The notes beneath the pieces were generated by a model. The model did not search any database and was not told the origin of the DNA. It was given only the letters and a program-made list of their open reading frames with translations. Positions 1 to 10,640 of a stretch of DNA of 64,000 bases are shown piece by piece (positions within the stretch are counted from its first letter, which is position 1; each line of letters begins with the position of its first letter). Source of the stretch: Streptomyces uncialis (GTDB lineage Bacteria > Actinomycetota > Actinomycetes > Streptomycetales > Streptomycetaceae); NCBI RefSeq assembly GCF_036250755.1, contig NZ_CP109583.1:4836001-4900000 (forward strand), in the 5' to 3' direction. The translations under genes and the position numbers were made by a program.

Positions 1-1331
1 CTGACCGCGGCGCGGTCGGCGTCACCCTTGTACGCGACGGTGTACTTCACCTTGCCGCCCGACGGCGGCGCGTTCTTGAAGCTGAACGCGCCCCGTGAGT
101 CGGTCTTCGCCTTGCCGAGGTACTTGCCGCCCGGGGACTCGGCGTCGGTGCGGGTGACTGTCACCTCCGTCCCGGTGCGCAGCGGGAGCGTGGCCTTGAG
201 CGTGCCCTTGAGGGTCAGGTCCTTGCCCCGGGTGGCGCTGGTGGGGACATCGACCGTGAGGACCGGCAGGGCGCGGTACGGGGCGTCCAGCACCCGCAGC
301 GAGTACTTTCCGCCGTCGTTGTAGGAGATCGCGAAGAGCCGCTGCCCGCCCGGCTCCCAGACGAGGGAACGGTCGGCGAGCATGTCTGAGCCGCTGACGC
401 GCGAGTCGGTCTCGGGGAAGTCGTACGAGCGCACCGGTGTGGGGGCGCCGGGCCGGTAGACGAACACGTCCGCGGCGTACGAGTCGGAGTGGCCCGCGGC
501 GAAGCTGCCGTCGGCGGCCACCGCGACCGCGTTGGGGTGCCAGGAACCGGTCCGGTAGTCGGGCAGGTCCGCGAGGGTGGACGCGTCCCAGACGTCGTGG
601 GTGTAGCCCGGGTGGGCGGTGATGAGCTTCTTGCCGTCGGCGGTGAAGGTGAGGTCCCGGGTGTCGCCGGAGACCACGGAGCCGCCCGCGTACGCGGTGC
701 GGTTCGCGGTCGGTCCGGACACGTCGTAGAGGGCGAGCGCGCTGCCGTAGTACTCCGTCGCGCCCGCGGCCAGCTTCCCCGGTTCGGCGGGGGACGCCTC
801 CAGCCGCGGTGCGGCGCGCCAGCCGCTCCCGGTGTCCTGGTCGAGCGTGACCGTGGGTTCGTCGCCGGTCGTTTCGAGCGAGCCGAGGCCGCCCTTGCCC
901 TGGCCGCCGTACCCGAACCACAGCTTTCCGCCGGCGAGGGCGATGTACTGCGGGGCGGTGCCGTCACCGGTCCCGTACCGCGCGGTACGGGTGACGCCGG
1001 CGGTCTCCAGCGAGACGATCGAGTTGTCGCCCGGGACCGCCGCGTAGAGCTGGGTGGAGTCGGCCGAGAGCGCGAGTCCGCGCACCCCGGGCAGCCCGGC
1101 GACGGTGGCGAGGGTCCGTCCGGTGTAGTCCAGCGCGACGATCTTGCCGCTGTACGGATCGCTGACGAAGATCTTCTTGCCGACACCGTCGATCACGACG
1201 TCACCGACGTTGGAGACCGGGATGATCCTGCTGCTGTCCGCCACGGCGGAACCGGCCCCGACCACGCCGAGCGCGGCGGAGCCTATGAGCACCGCGAGCG
1301 CGGTCGCGGTGGAAAGGGTGCGCGTACGCAC
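1..1331 (-). CDS. Secreted beta-propeller-like protein with Ig-like tail (3' end outside window)
   Basis: Leftward open frame from a GTG at 1331 (G-rich stretch about 10 bases upstream), still open at the window edge, so at least 443 residues. The N-terminus (VRTRTLSTATALAVLIGSAA) continues into an Ala-rich stretch ending AVA-D, a typical Sec signal peptide with signal peptidase I site. The mature part has short repeats of the type KIFVSDPYSGKIVALDYTG and LALSADSTQLYAAVPGDN, as in YncE/WD40-like propellers. The C-terminal part (LTLKGTLKATLPLRTGTEVT) looks like a bacterial Ig-like fold. Probably an extracellular binding or structural protein; no catalytic motif seen. It is divergent from the sigma factor gene at 1801. 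Family assignment is by repeat appearance only. Confidence 0.72.
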   Translation of the reverse strand, partial: MRTRTLSTATALAVLIGSAALGVVGAGSAVADSSRIIPVSNVGDVVIDGVGKKIFVSDPYSGKIVALDYTGRTLATVAGLPGVRGLALSADSTQLYAAVPGDNSIVSLETAGVTRTARYGTGDGTAPQYIALAGGKLWFGYGGQGKGGLGSLETTGDEPTVTLDQDTGSGWRAAPRLEASPAEPGKLAAGATEYYGSALALYDVSGPTANRTAYAGGSVVSGDTRDLTFTADGKKLITAHPGYTHDVWDASTLADLPDYRTGSWHPNAVAVAADGSFAAGHSDSYAADVFVYRPGAPTPVRSYDFPETDSRVSGSDMLADRSLVWEPGGQRLFAISYNDGGKYSLRVLDAPYRALPVLTVDVPTSATRGKDLTLKGTLKATLPLRTGTEVTVTRTDAESPGGKYLGKAKTDSRGAFSFKNAPPSGGKVKYTVAYKGDADRAAV

Positions 1332-1800
1332 GTGATTCGTACCCCCACGGAGAAAGACGGCCGGACACCCTCCGGCCAGGGCCATACCCCCTGCTCCAGC
1401 GGTCCGCGCGACGCCCGCGGCCGTGTCCGGCCCGGGGCGCGGTCCCGCCGCTGGACGCAGGGTATGTCATGGGTACGACACTTTGGTGAGTGCGTCTGGC
1501 ATATGCGTAGGTTGGGTTCCGGACGCCGTTCCGGTCACCGGGGGGGTGCTGTTCCGGTCACCCGGGCGGGTTGCTGTTCCGGTCGCCGGGCCGGTCATCG
1601 CGCCGGCCGCCGTTCCGGTTGCTTTTCCGGTCCCCCGGGCCGACCGCTGTTGCCGTCCCGGTTGCCGTTGCCGTCCCGGTCGTTGTTCCGGTCGCGGGCC
1701 GTGAACAGGTGCCCGAGATACTTGGCCGCGACCCCATCCAAGGACCGCCCCCGCTCCGAATCATCAGGAACACCCCGTCTGCCCTGGGAGGAGCGACCGC
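1332..1800. repeat. Divergent intergenic region with GTTCCGGT-type iterons
   Basis: Non-coding gap between two divergent genes, expected to hold both promoters. Between about 1528 and 1700 the octamer GTTCCGGT or a one-base variant (TTTCCGGT, GTCCCGGT) occurs about eight times, usually followed by CACC or CGCC and spaced roughly 15-30 bases. The spacing is irregular and no frame is conserved, so it is not a coding repeat. It could be an operator array or a slippage product. Confidence 0.5.
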
Positions 1801-2385
1801 GTGAGAGAAGCCGTGCACATCGGCAGGAAACCGGCGCCGGGACCGGATCTCGAAGAGCTGATCGGCCTGGTCGTCCGTGGCGACCAGGAGGCGTTCGCAC
1901 GGCTCTACGACATCACGGCCGGTCCGGTGCTGGGGGTGGCGCGGGCCGTGCTGCGTGACCCGGCGCAGTCCGAGGAGGTCGCCCAGGAGGTCCTCACCGA
2001 GGTGTGGCGGACCGCCGCGCGCTACCGGCGGGACCGGGGCCAGGTCATGAACTGGGTCCTGACGCTCGCCCACCGGCGGGCGGTGGACCGGGTCCGCTCG
2101 GTGGAGGCGTCCGCCGCCCGCGACGACAAGGCCGCGCGGCTGGACCACACGCCCGAGTACGACCAGGTGGAGGAGGAGGTGCAGACCCGGCTGGAACGGG
2201 AGCAGGTCCGGCGGTGTCTGCGGACCCTCACCGAGGTCCAGCGCGAGTCGGTGACGCTGGCCTATTACCGCGGGCTGACGCACCGCGAGATCTCCGACGT
2301 GCTGACGACCCCGCTCGGCACGGTCAAGACCCGTCTGCGGGACGGCCTGATCCGGCTGCGCGACTGCCTGGGAGTGAGCGCATGA
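1801..2385 (+). CDS. sigK: ECF RNA polymerase sigma factor, SigK type
   Basis: 194 residues, the usual ECF length. Region 2 lies at about residues 20-95 (DQEAFARLYDITAGPVLGVA, then SEEVAQEVLTEVWRTAARYR). Region 4 ends with the helix-turn-helix YRGLTHREISDVLTTPLGTV followed by KTRLRDGL. GTG start preceded by GGAGGAG. The stop overlaps the anti-sigma start (ATGA), showing translational coupling. In mycobacteria SigK is held inactive by the membrane protein RskA and drives fasciclin-protein genes; here a membrane molybdo-oxidoreductase and a fasciclin lipoprotein follow, so the same output is likely. The SigK name rests on this context plus the RskA-type partner. Confidence 0.9.
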   Translation: MREAVHIGRKPAPGPDLEELIGLVVRGDQEAFARLYDITAGPVLGVARAVLRDPAQSEEVAQEVLTEVWRTAARYRRDRGQVMNWVLTLAHRRAVDRVRSVEASAARDDKAARLDHTPEYDQVEEEVQTRLEREQVRRCLRTLTEVQRESVTLAYYRGLTHREISDVLTTPLGTVKTRLRDGLIRLRDCLGVSA

Positions 2386-3266
2386 CACCGACCGATGTGC
2401 ATCTGCTCTCGGGCGCGTACGCGCTGGACGCGCTGGACGAGGACGAACGGGCGGGCTTCGAGAACCATCTCGCGCACTGCCCGGCCTGCGCCGAGGAGAC
2501 CCGGGAACTCGCCGCCACGGCGGGCAGACTGGGGCTCGCCGCCACCGTCACCCCGCCGCCCGCGCTGAAGCGTCGGGTACTGCGGGAGATCACCACGATC
2601 CGGCAGGAGGCCCCGCGCCCCGGACACGCTTCCGGCGGCGGGTCCCCGGTCGGCGGCTCCCAGGCCCAGGGCTTCCCCGGGCGTGGTTACGCGGGGCGTG
2701 GCTCCTCGGGGCGCGGTTTCGCGGGCCGGTGGCTCCCGGCCCGGTGGGGCGGGGGCGGGGCGGACGGTTCTTCCCCGGGGCAGCGCTCCGCGCGAGGCGG
2801 GTCCCGGTGGGTGCTCGCCGTGTGCCTGGCCGTCGCGGCGGGACTGGGAGGGACGACCGTATGGCAGCACCAGGAGGCCGAACGCGCTCGTGACCAGGCC
2901 AGATCAGAGAGCGGCAGGCTGGAGCGGCTGACCGGGGTGCTCACCGCGCCGGACGCCCGCACCCGCAGCGCCGTTTTCCCGGACGGCGCGCGCGGCACGG
3001 TGGTCGCCTCCCGCGCCCGGGACGAGGCCGTGTTCATCGGCGCCGGGATGCCGCGTCCCCCGGCGGGCAAGGTCTACCAGCTCTGGTACGACGACGGCGG
3101 AACGATGCGCTCCGCCGGGCTGATGGAACCCGCGCGCGGTGACCAGGCCGTTCTTCTGGACGGCCCGCTGGGCGGGGCGAGCGGGGTGGGGATCACGGTG
3201 GAGCCCGCGGGCGGCTCACCCGGTCCGACATCCGATCCGGTGGGTCTCGTGTCGTTCGGAGCGTGA
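2382..3266 (+). CDS. RskA-family membrane anti-sigma factor
   Basis: 294 residues, ATG overlapping the sigma factor stop by four bases. The N-terminal anti-sigma domain (about 1-75) carries FENHLAHCPACAEETREL, the His/Cys zinc-type motif. A Gly/Arg-rich linker with repeated GRG/GRGF units follows (about 85-140). One membrane helix (RWVLAVCLAVAAGLGG) is near residues 145-163, then a short coiled stretch (EAERARDQARSESGRLERL). The C-terminal domain with PPAGKVYQLWYDDGG is the RskA extracytoplasmic domain. It should bind and inhibit the upstream sigma factor until cleaved by regulated proteolysis. The low-complexity linker is longer than in mycobacterial RskA. Confidence 0.9.
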   Translation: MTPTDVHLLSGAYALDALDEDERAGFENHLAHCPACAEETRELAATAGRLGLAATVTPPPALKRRVLREITTIRQEAPRPGHASGGGSPVGGSQAQGFPGRGYAGRGSSGRGFAGRWLPARWGGGGADGSSPGQRSARGGSRWVLAVCLAVAAGLGGTTVWQHQEAERARDQARSESGRLERLTGVLTAPDARTRSAVFPDGARGTVVASRARDEAVFIGAGMPRPPAGKVYQLWYDDGGTMRSAGLMEPARGDQAVLLDGPLGGASGVGITVEPAGGSPGPTSDPVGLVSFGA

Positions 3267-3698
3267 CGCCCCGCGTGCGCTGAGGGTGCGAGGCGGTGCG
3301 GGCCCCTTGGCCGGGCAGGCTCCGAACACCCTTGGCGATACGTGACGGCTGGCTTTGGTGGGCCGGGTCGCACGCCCCTGGCGGGCCGGGTTCGCACGCC
3401 CGCCAGGGCGCGAGGATGAAGGACGGTACGTGACGCCCTCGGTGGACATGGTCGGAACACCCCCCGGTGGGCAGGGTGTCCATGGCCTTGCGGGCAGAAG
3501 GTGAAGGGCGGGGCGGCGGGTCGTAACCCTCCGCCCCGCCTTCGTACGCCCGGGACCGGGCCGCTCGGCGACGGGCTGTACACAGGTCATTCGGAGCCGG
3601 ACCCCCCATCGGATGGGGCTGGGAGCGGATTCCACTCGTTCGGGTGAGTCCTCCGTCCGGGACCCATCCGGAACCCCTGTCGGCACCGGATTCCCCAC
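3267..3698. other. Intergenic region, terminator-like stem near the middle
   Basis: 432 bases without a credible gene. Apart from the stem-loop at 3507-3540 I see only GC-rich unstructured DNA, and a GGAAC at about 3452 that could be an ECF -35 element. No RNA gene recognised. Confidence 0.4.
3507..3540 (+). terminator. Stem-loop after the anti-sigma gene
   Basis: Perfect 10-bp inverted repeat GGCGGGGCGG / CCGCCCCGCC with a 14-base loop, followed by TTCG rather than a U-run, as is common for Streptomyces terminators. Confidence 0.5.
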
Positions 3699-5723
<2,025 letters not shown>

Positions 5724-5886
5724 CCGCGCCCCCGTGCCCGTGCCCCGCGCCCCCTCGCACCCATGGCCGCACGCGTAGCCCGTACCCGTGGCACGTACCC
5801 GTGGCCGTACCGCGACCTCTTTCCCTCGTTTCCCTCGTTTCCTCCATTTCCCGCCGTTTCGCTCGTTTCCCCGAGGAGCATCAAGA

Positions 5887-6555
5887 ATGAACGCCAGCAC
5901 CCTCCGTTTCCGCCGTGCCGCGCTCGCCGTGGTCGCCGCCGCCGTTCTCCCGGTGACGCTGACCGCCTGTTCGGACAGCGGTGACGGCGACAAGGCGGAC
6001 AGCGCCAAGTCGTCGCCGAGCACCCCCGCCGAGGCGCCGGAGACCCCGGCCGACGATGCCTCCGAGGGGATGACCTCGGACAAGCCGTTCGGCACGGCCT
6101 GTGCGTCGGTCCCCGAGAACGGTGCCGGTTCGTTCAACGGCATGGCCAAGGACCCGGTCGCCACCGCGGCCTCCAACAACCCGGCGCTGTCCACGCTGGT
6201 GACGGCGGTGAAGAAGGCCGGACTGGTCGACACCCTCAACACCGCGCAGGACATCACCGTGTTCGCCCCGACGAACGACGCCTTCGCGAAGATCCCCAAG
6301 GCCGACCTGGACAAGCTCCTCGCCGACAAGGCCCAGCTCACCAAGGTCCTCACGTACCACGTGGTCGGTGAGCGCCTGGCGCCGCAGAAGCTGGAGAACG
6401 GTTCCTACGCGACGCTCGCGAAGAGCAAGCTGACGACGGCGGGTTCGGGGGAGTCGTACAAGGTCAACGACGCGTCGAACGTCGTCTGCGGCAACGTCCA
6501 GACCTCCAACGCGACGGTCCACATCGTCGACAGCGTGCTGATGCCCGCGCAGTAG
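5887..6555 (+). CDS. Fasciclin-domain lipoprotein
   Basis: 222 residues. ATG preceded by GAGGAG. Lipoprotein signal peptide with lipobox LTAC (Cys at about residue 28), then a Ser/Asp/Pro-rich spacer, then one fasciclin (FAS1) domain at about 85-222 with the diagnostic DITVFAPTNDAFAKIP and VLTYHVVGERL, and the closing ATVHIVDSVLMPAQ. It is the size and layout of mycobacterial MPT83/MPT70, which are SigK targets. Probably a surface adhesion or scaffolding protein. A frame-consistent upstream extension to 5788 is rejected because it lacks a ribosome binding site and would bury the signal peptide. Confidence 0.93.
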   Translation: MNASTLRFRRAALAVVAAAVLPVTLTACSDSGDGDKADSAKSSPSTPAEAPETPADDASEGMTSDKPFGTACASVPENGAGSFNGMAKDPVATAASNNPALSTLVTAVKKAGLVDTLNTAQDITVFAPTNDAFAKIPKADLDKLLADKAQLTKVLTYHVVGERLAPQKLENGSYATLAKSKLTTAGSGESYKVNDASNVVCGNVQTSNATVHIVDSVLMPAQ

Positions 6556-7107
6556 TCCCCACACCCGGTGCCGGACCGTCCCCGTTCCCCGGCACCCGCC
6601 CCCGGCGGACGCGGCTCGCCCCCGCGTCCGCCGAGGCGCGTCCACGGACAGGTACGAAGACCGGCCGTCCGAACATCTGGCAGGTATCCAGGTGCCCAGC
6701 CCGGACCCGACCACGTGGGACCCGGACGCGCCTTCGCGGACCGCTGCGGCACCGCGCCCCCCACCGCCGCCGCACGGACCGCCCGGCCCTCGCCGAGCCG
6801 GCCCGCGCCGCACGCCGCCTGCCGCCTGCCGCCTGCCGGGCGGAATCGTGAGGATCACCGACCTGACCGTCCGCCGCTACGGCTTCCACACCGCCGCCGA
6901 CCGCCTCTCCTGGAAGATCCACCCCGGAGGGGCCGTCGGCATGCATGCTGGAGGAGTCCGGCCCCCGCAAGTCGACCGTGGCTCCGCACGATCACCGGAC
7001 CGCCGTCGCCCGCTACGTCTGCGACCCCATCGCCGTACCGCGCCCGGCCTGCTGATCGAGGAGTGCCCGTCGAGCGGATCGTCACCGCCCACGCCCACGC
7101 CCACGCA
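6556..7107. other. Non-coding gap with a possible gene remnant at about 6848
   Basis: About 550 bases without a convincing gene. A GTG at 6848 opens a protein-like N-terminus (VRITDLTVRRYGFHTAADRL), but after about 30 codons the frame degrades into Pro/Arg/Ser low complexity. A protein-like string (RTAVARYVCDPIAVPR) appears shifted into another frame further on. This would fit a decayed gene with frameshifts, but I cannot name the parent family. Confidence 0.3.
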
Positions 7108-7149
7108 AAGACCCCTCCGAACCGCGTTCCCGCAGTTCGGAGGGGTCTT
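7108..7149. terminator. Strong hairpin beside tRNA-Ala
   Basis: Perfect 15-bp inverted repeat (AAGACCCCTCCGAAC and its complement) with a 12-base loop. It ends about 10 bases from the 3' end of the leftward tRNA and so most likely terminates it. The symmetry lets it act in both directions. Confidence 0.8.
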
Positions 7150-7158
7150 GTGAAGAAG

Positions 7159-7231
7159 TGGAGCCTAGGGGAGTCGAACCCCTGACATCTGCCATGCAAA
7201 GACAGCGCTCTACCAACTGAGCTAAGGCCCC
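7159..7231 (-). tRNA. tRNA-Ala (anticodon TGC)
   Basis: 73 bases reading leftward, starting GGGGCCTTAGCTCAG and ending GGCTCCA. The cloverleaf is complete: D-arm AGCTCAGTTGGTAGAGC, anticodon loop TTTGCAT giving TGC, and T-arm with GGTTCGACTCC. The 3' CCA is not encoded. Confidence 0.97.
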
Positions 7232-7407
7232 GGAAGGGGTGCGGACCCGCAGGTGGCGCGGGTCTGCGTCGGGAACCAGAGTACCGGGTCACCCCCCGAA
7301 TCCCGCAAAAGGATTGGGGTCCCCGTGCGCGACCACTCTCCGTAGGATGCTCGCACGCGCTTCGCTACAGCGAACCGCGGTTCTTGGGGAAGCGATGGGG
7401 AGACGCA

Positions 7408-7956
7408 ATGGACGCCGCACAGCAGGAAGCTACTGCAAGAGCCAGGGAGCTTCAGCGGAACTGGTACGGGGAGCCGCTGGGGGCGCTCTTCCGTAGGCTC
7501 ATCGAGGACCTCGGGCTGAACCAGGCCCGGCTCGCGGGGGTCCTCGGACTCTCCGCCCCGATGCTGTCCCAGCTGATGAGCGGCCAGCGCGCCAAGATCG
7601 GCAACCCCGCCGTCGTCCAGCGGGTCCAGCTGCTCCAGGATCTCGCCGCCCAGGTCGCCGACGGCAGCGTCAGCGCCGCCGAGGCCACCGAGCGCATGGA
7701 CGAGATCAAGAAGTCACAGGGCGGTTCCGTCCTCAGCAACACGACCCAGACGACGAGCAGTTCAGGAGCCCCCACGGTCAAGCGGGTCGTCCGCGAGATC
7801 CAGTCGCTGCTGCGCTCGGTCGCCGCCGCCGGGGACATCATCGACGCCGCGGACTCCCTCGCCCCCACCCACCCCGAACTGGCAGAGTTCCTCCGCGTGT
7901 ACGGAGCCGGGCGCACCGCCGACGCGGTCGCCCACTATCAGGCACACCAGAGCTGA
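7408..7956 (+). CDS. Helix-turn-helix DNA-binding protein, partner of the next kinase
   Basis: 182 residues from ATG 7408, with GGGGAGA eight to ten bases upstream. An XRE-like helix-turn-helix lies at about residues 33-65 (LGLNQARLAGVLGLSAPMLS, QLMSGQRAKIGNP). The middle (VKRVVREIQSLLRSVAAAGD) is helical, and the C-terminus looks like a small helical domain (FLRVYGAGRTADAVAHYQ). It lies 46 bases upstream of a Ser/Thr kinase gene on the same strand, so co-transcription and phosphorylation by the kinase are plausible inferences. Its target is unknown. Confidence 0.85.
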   Translation: MDAAQQEATARARELQRNWYGEPLGALFRRLIEDLGLNQARLAGVLGLSAPMLSQLMSGQRAKIGNPAVVQRVQLLQDLAAQVADGSVSAAEATERMDEIKKSQGGSVLSNTTQTTSSSGAPTVKRVVREIQSLLRSVAAAGDIIDAADSLAPTHPELAEFLRVYGAGRTADAVAHYQAHQS

Positions 7957-8002
7957 GCCACGGCCCAGCCGACCGAACACCCACGGGGAGCGACGTACGA
8001 CG

Positions 8003-10477
8003 ATGGGCGAGATCTTCGCCGGCCGGTACGAACTGGCCGACCCGATCGGACGCGGGGGCGTCGGCGCCGTCTGGCGCGCCTGGGACCACCGGCGCCACCG
8101 GTATGTGGCCGCCAAAGTCCTCCAGCAGAGCGACGCGCACACCTTGCTGCGCTTCGTCCGCGAGCAGGCGCTCCGTATCGATCATCCTCATGTCCTCGCT
8201 CCCGCCAGCTGGGCCGCCGACGACGACAAGGTCCTCTTCACCATGGACCTCGTCGCCGGCGGCTCGCTGGCCCATCTCATCGGGGACTACGGGCCGCTGC
8301 CCCCCGAGTTCGTCTGCACCCTGCTCGACCAGCTGCTCTCCGGGCTCGCCGCCGTGCACGCCGAGGACGTCGTGCACCGTGACATCAAGCCCGCCAACAT
8401 CCTGCTGGAGGCGACCGGCATCGGCCGGCCCCGGCTGAGGCTGTCCGACTTCGGTATCTCGATGCGCAAGGGGGAGCCCCGGCTGACCGAGACCAACTAC
8501 GTCGTCGGGACCCCCGGCTACTTCGCGCCCGAGCAGATGATGGGCGCCGAGCCCGACTTCACCGCGGACCTCTTCGCGGTGGGCCTGGTCGCCCTCTATC
8601 TCCTCCAAGGCGCGAAGCCCGATGCCAAGGCACTGATCGAGCACTTCGCCGCGCACGGCACCCCCTCCGCGCCGCAGGACATCGACGAGCCGCTGTGGCA
8701 GGTCATCGCGGGGCTGCTCCAGCCGGACCCGGAGGCGCGGTTCCGTACGGCCACCGGCGCCCGCAAGGCCCTGCTGTCCGCCGCCGAGATGCTTCCGGAG
8801 CCCGGACCGGACGACGAGCTGGTGGAGGTCTTCGACCAGATCGGCCCGCTGCCCCCAGGCTTCGGTCCGAACGGTCCGGACGCCCCCGCCCGCGCGGGCC
8901 GTCACCGGGCAGGCGCCCCCCACGCCGCCCACGGCCCCCGGGACGCCCACTCCTCGCACACCCCCACCCGTACGGGATCGGCTCCGGCGCCCCTGCCCGA
9001 CCCCGCGTCCGCCTCCTCCCTCACTCCCACCCCCACTCCGCAGCCGTCCCCCACGGCTGCCCCCGACCCGGCTTCGCCCTCCCCGTTCCACGCCCCGGCA
9101 CCGGACGGCTCCCCCGTCCCGGCCCCCGGACCCGTACCCCATGACCCGGCTCCCGGACTCGGGCCCATGCCTCATGCCCCGCCCCCCGGACCTGGGTCCG
9201 TGTCCCACGACCCGGCTCACACCCCCGGGTCCGTACCTCACGGCCGAGTCCCGGGACCCGCGCCGCACGAACCGACCGGCACACCCGCCCCTCCGCTTCT
9301 GCCTCCGCTGCCGCCTCCGCACGGGCGGATCTCCCCCGCTCCCGCCGCGGGCGGCTTCTCTCCGTACCCCGCCGACCTCCACGGCAACAGCCCGTCCGAG
9401 AGCGGTCCCTCCTCCCGGCTCGCCGCGCACCCACGGAGCGGCGCGCACCCGCAACCGGGCTCGCCCCACGGGGTGCAGGCCGATCCCCCGGTCCCGCCCG
9501 GACCACCACCGGCGGCTCCCGTACCTCCCGTACCCGTACCTCCCGCCTACGATCCGACGCCACCGGGCGTCACCCCGCCCGACCCCAGCGGGGCCCACGC
9601 CCCCGGTCGGTCCGCCATGTCGGAAACGGGCAGCTTCTATCTCCCACCGCCGCCACCGACGGCCCAGCCGCCCTCCATCAGCTCCTCCCACTCCGTCGAT
9701 TCCGTCGATTCCGTCGATTCCGTCGAGCAGTGGCGGCCCCATCCGACGGGCCACGGCCTCACCACGGGCAGCGGCGCAGAGGCGAACCCGGGGCTCGGCA
9801 CGGAACCAGGCACCAGCAGCGGCCCACCCCCCGTCTCCCCCGGCCGGAACCCCGACCCGCACCCCCACCCGCACTCGCCCCCGTACCCCGAGCCACAGCC
9901 ACAGCCACAGCCACAGCCACAGCCACAGCCACAGCCACAGCCACAGGCGACGGGGCCGTCGCACCAGCAGTTCCCCGGCGGACCGCACTCCGCCTCGCCC
10001 CCGCACGCCCCCTCGGCCCTCTCGCCCTCCTCCGATCCGCCGTACTCCACGACCGGGCACCTGCCCTCCGCGCCACCCGCGAGCGGTCACGCCCAACCAA
10101 CGGCACCGCGGCATCCCGGCTCCCCCGCCTCCCGGGCAGCCCGAACCGACCCTGCGTACGCCCAGCACGCCCCGTACCCCCAGCACGCCCATCGCCCCCC
10201 GCACCCAGCCGACTTCGCCGCCTTCGCCGATCCCGACGACTTCGCCCAGGCGGACACCGCTGCCAGGCGGGAGGATCAGGCCCCTACTCTTCCGTACACC
10301 GCCCGAGCCCCTCGGGTTCCCGATCCGGTGCCGGATGTTTCCGCCCCGGCCCATGAACGCCGACCGCGAACGGCCCTCGAACGCCGACCGGGACCGCCCC
10401 CGAAGGTCACGGTCCCGGTACTCGTCCTGGCCCTGCTCTGCTTCGCCGTGGGCATCTGGGCCCTGACCCAGACCTGA
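8003..10477 (+). CDS. Tail-anchored Ser/Thr protein kinase with long Pro-rich region
   Basis: 824 residues. The Hanks-type kinase domain occupies about 1-265 and all catalytic residues are present: Gly loop GRGGVG (16-21), Lys38 in YVAAKVL, HRD at 125-127 (VHRDIKPANILL), DFG at 149-151 and GTPGYFAPEQM. Then about 510 residues of Pro/Ala/His-rich disorder with internal repeats: four SVD units and nine PQ dipeptides. The last 24 residues (VTVPVLVLALLCFAVGIWAL plus TQT) form a single membrane helix with almost nothing after it, so there is no external sensor domain, unlike PknB. Probable input is intracellular or through the Pro-rich stretch. It follows the helix-turn-helix gene in an apparent operon. 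Confidence 0.93.
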   Translation: MGEIFAGRYELADPIGRGGVGAVWRAWDHRRHRYVAAKVLQQSDAHTLLRFVREQALRIDHPHVLAPASWAADDDKVLFTMDLVAGGSLAHLIGDYGPLPPEFVCTLLDQLLSGLAAVHAEDVVHRDIKPANILLEATGIGRPRLRLSDFGISMRKGEPRLTETNYVVGTPGYFAPEQMMGAEPDFTADLFAVGLVALYLLQGAKPDAKALIEHFAAHGTPSAPQDIDEPLWQVIAGLLQPDPEARFRTATGARKALLSAAEMLPEPGPDDELVEVFDQIGPLPPGFGPNGPDAPARAGRHRAGAPHAAHGPRDAHSSHTPTRTGSAPAPLPDPASASSLTPTPTPQPSPTAAPDPASPSPFHAPAPDGSPVPAPGPVPHDPAPGLGPMPHAPPPGPGSVSHDPAHTPGSVPHGRVPGPAPHEPTGTPAPPLLPPLPPPHGRISPAPAAGGFSPYPADLHGNSPSESGPSSRLAAHPRSGAHPQPGSPHGVQADPPVPPGPPPAAPVPPVPVPPAYDPTPPGVTPPDPSGAHAPGRSAMSETGSFYLPPPPPTAQPPSISSSHSVDSVDSVDSVEQWRPHPTGHGLTTGSGAEANPGLGTEPGTSSGPPPVSPGRNPDPHPHPHSPPYPEPQPQPQPQPQPQPQPQPQATGPSHQQFPGGPHSASPPHAPSALSPSSDPPYSTTGHLPSAPPASGHAQPTAPRHPGSPASRAARTDPAYAQHAPYPQHAHRPPHPADFAAFADPDDFAQADTAARREDQAPTLPYTARAPRVPDPVPDVSAPAHERRPRTALERRPGPPPKVTVPVLVLALLCFAVGIWALTQT
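9692..9727 (+). repeat. Four 9-bp tandem repeats coding SVD
   Basis: TCCGTCGAT three times then TCCGTCGAG, in frame within the kinase linker. Confidence 0.9.
9893..9946 (+). repeat. Nine 6-bp tandem repeats (CCACAG) coding (Pro-Gln)9
   Basis: Perfect hexamer microsatellite inside the kinase gene. Being a multiple of three, length changes would keep the frame but alter the linker between kinase domain and membrane anchor. Confidence 0.95.
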
Positions 10478-10571
10478 CGGCAACGCCAGATGACCCGGAC
10501 CCAATGACCTGAACCTGACCGGCGGACGGCCCTGCCCAAGCCAGTGCCTGCGCCCGCCCTTGCACCGGCAC

Positions 10572-10632
10572 CCACACCCGCACCGGCACCGGCACCGGCA
10601 CCCGGCACCCGGCACCCGGCACCCGGCACGCA
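10572..10632. repeat. Intergenic tandem repeats of ACCGGC and CACCCGG
   Basis: Between the convergent kinase and secreted-protein genes. Several 6-bp units (about 10580-10600) run into about four 7-bp units (about 10600-10629). The mixed unit length argues against coding. Confidence 0.75.
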
Positions 10633-10640
10633 AACCCTCG

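Noticed and set aside
7108..7231. tRNA-Ala as an integration site of a mobile element
   Set aside because: No integrase, no duplicated tRNA 3' end, and both flanks look like core genome.
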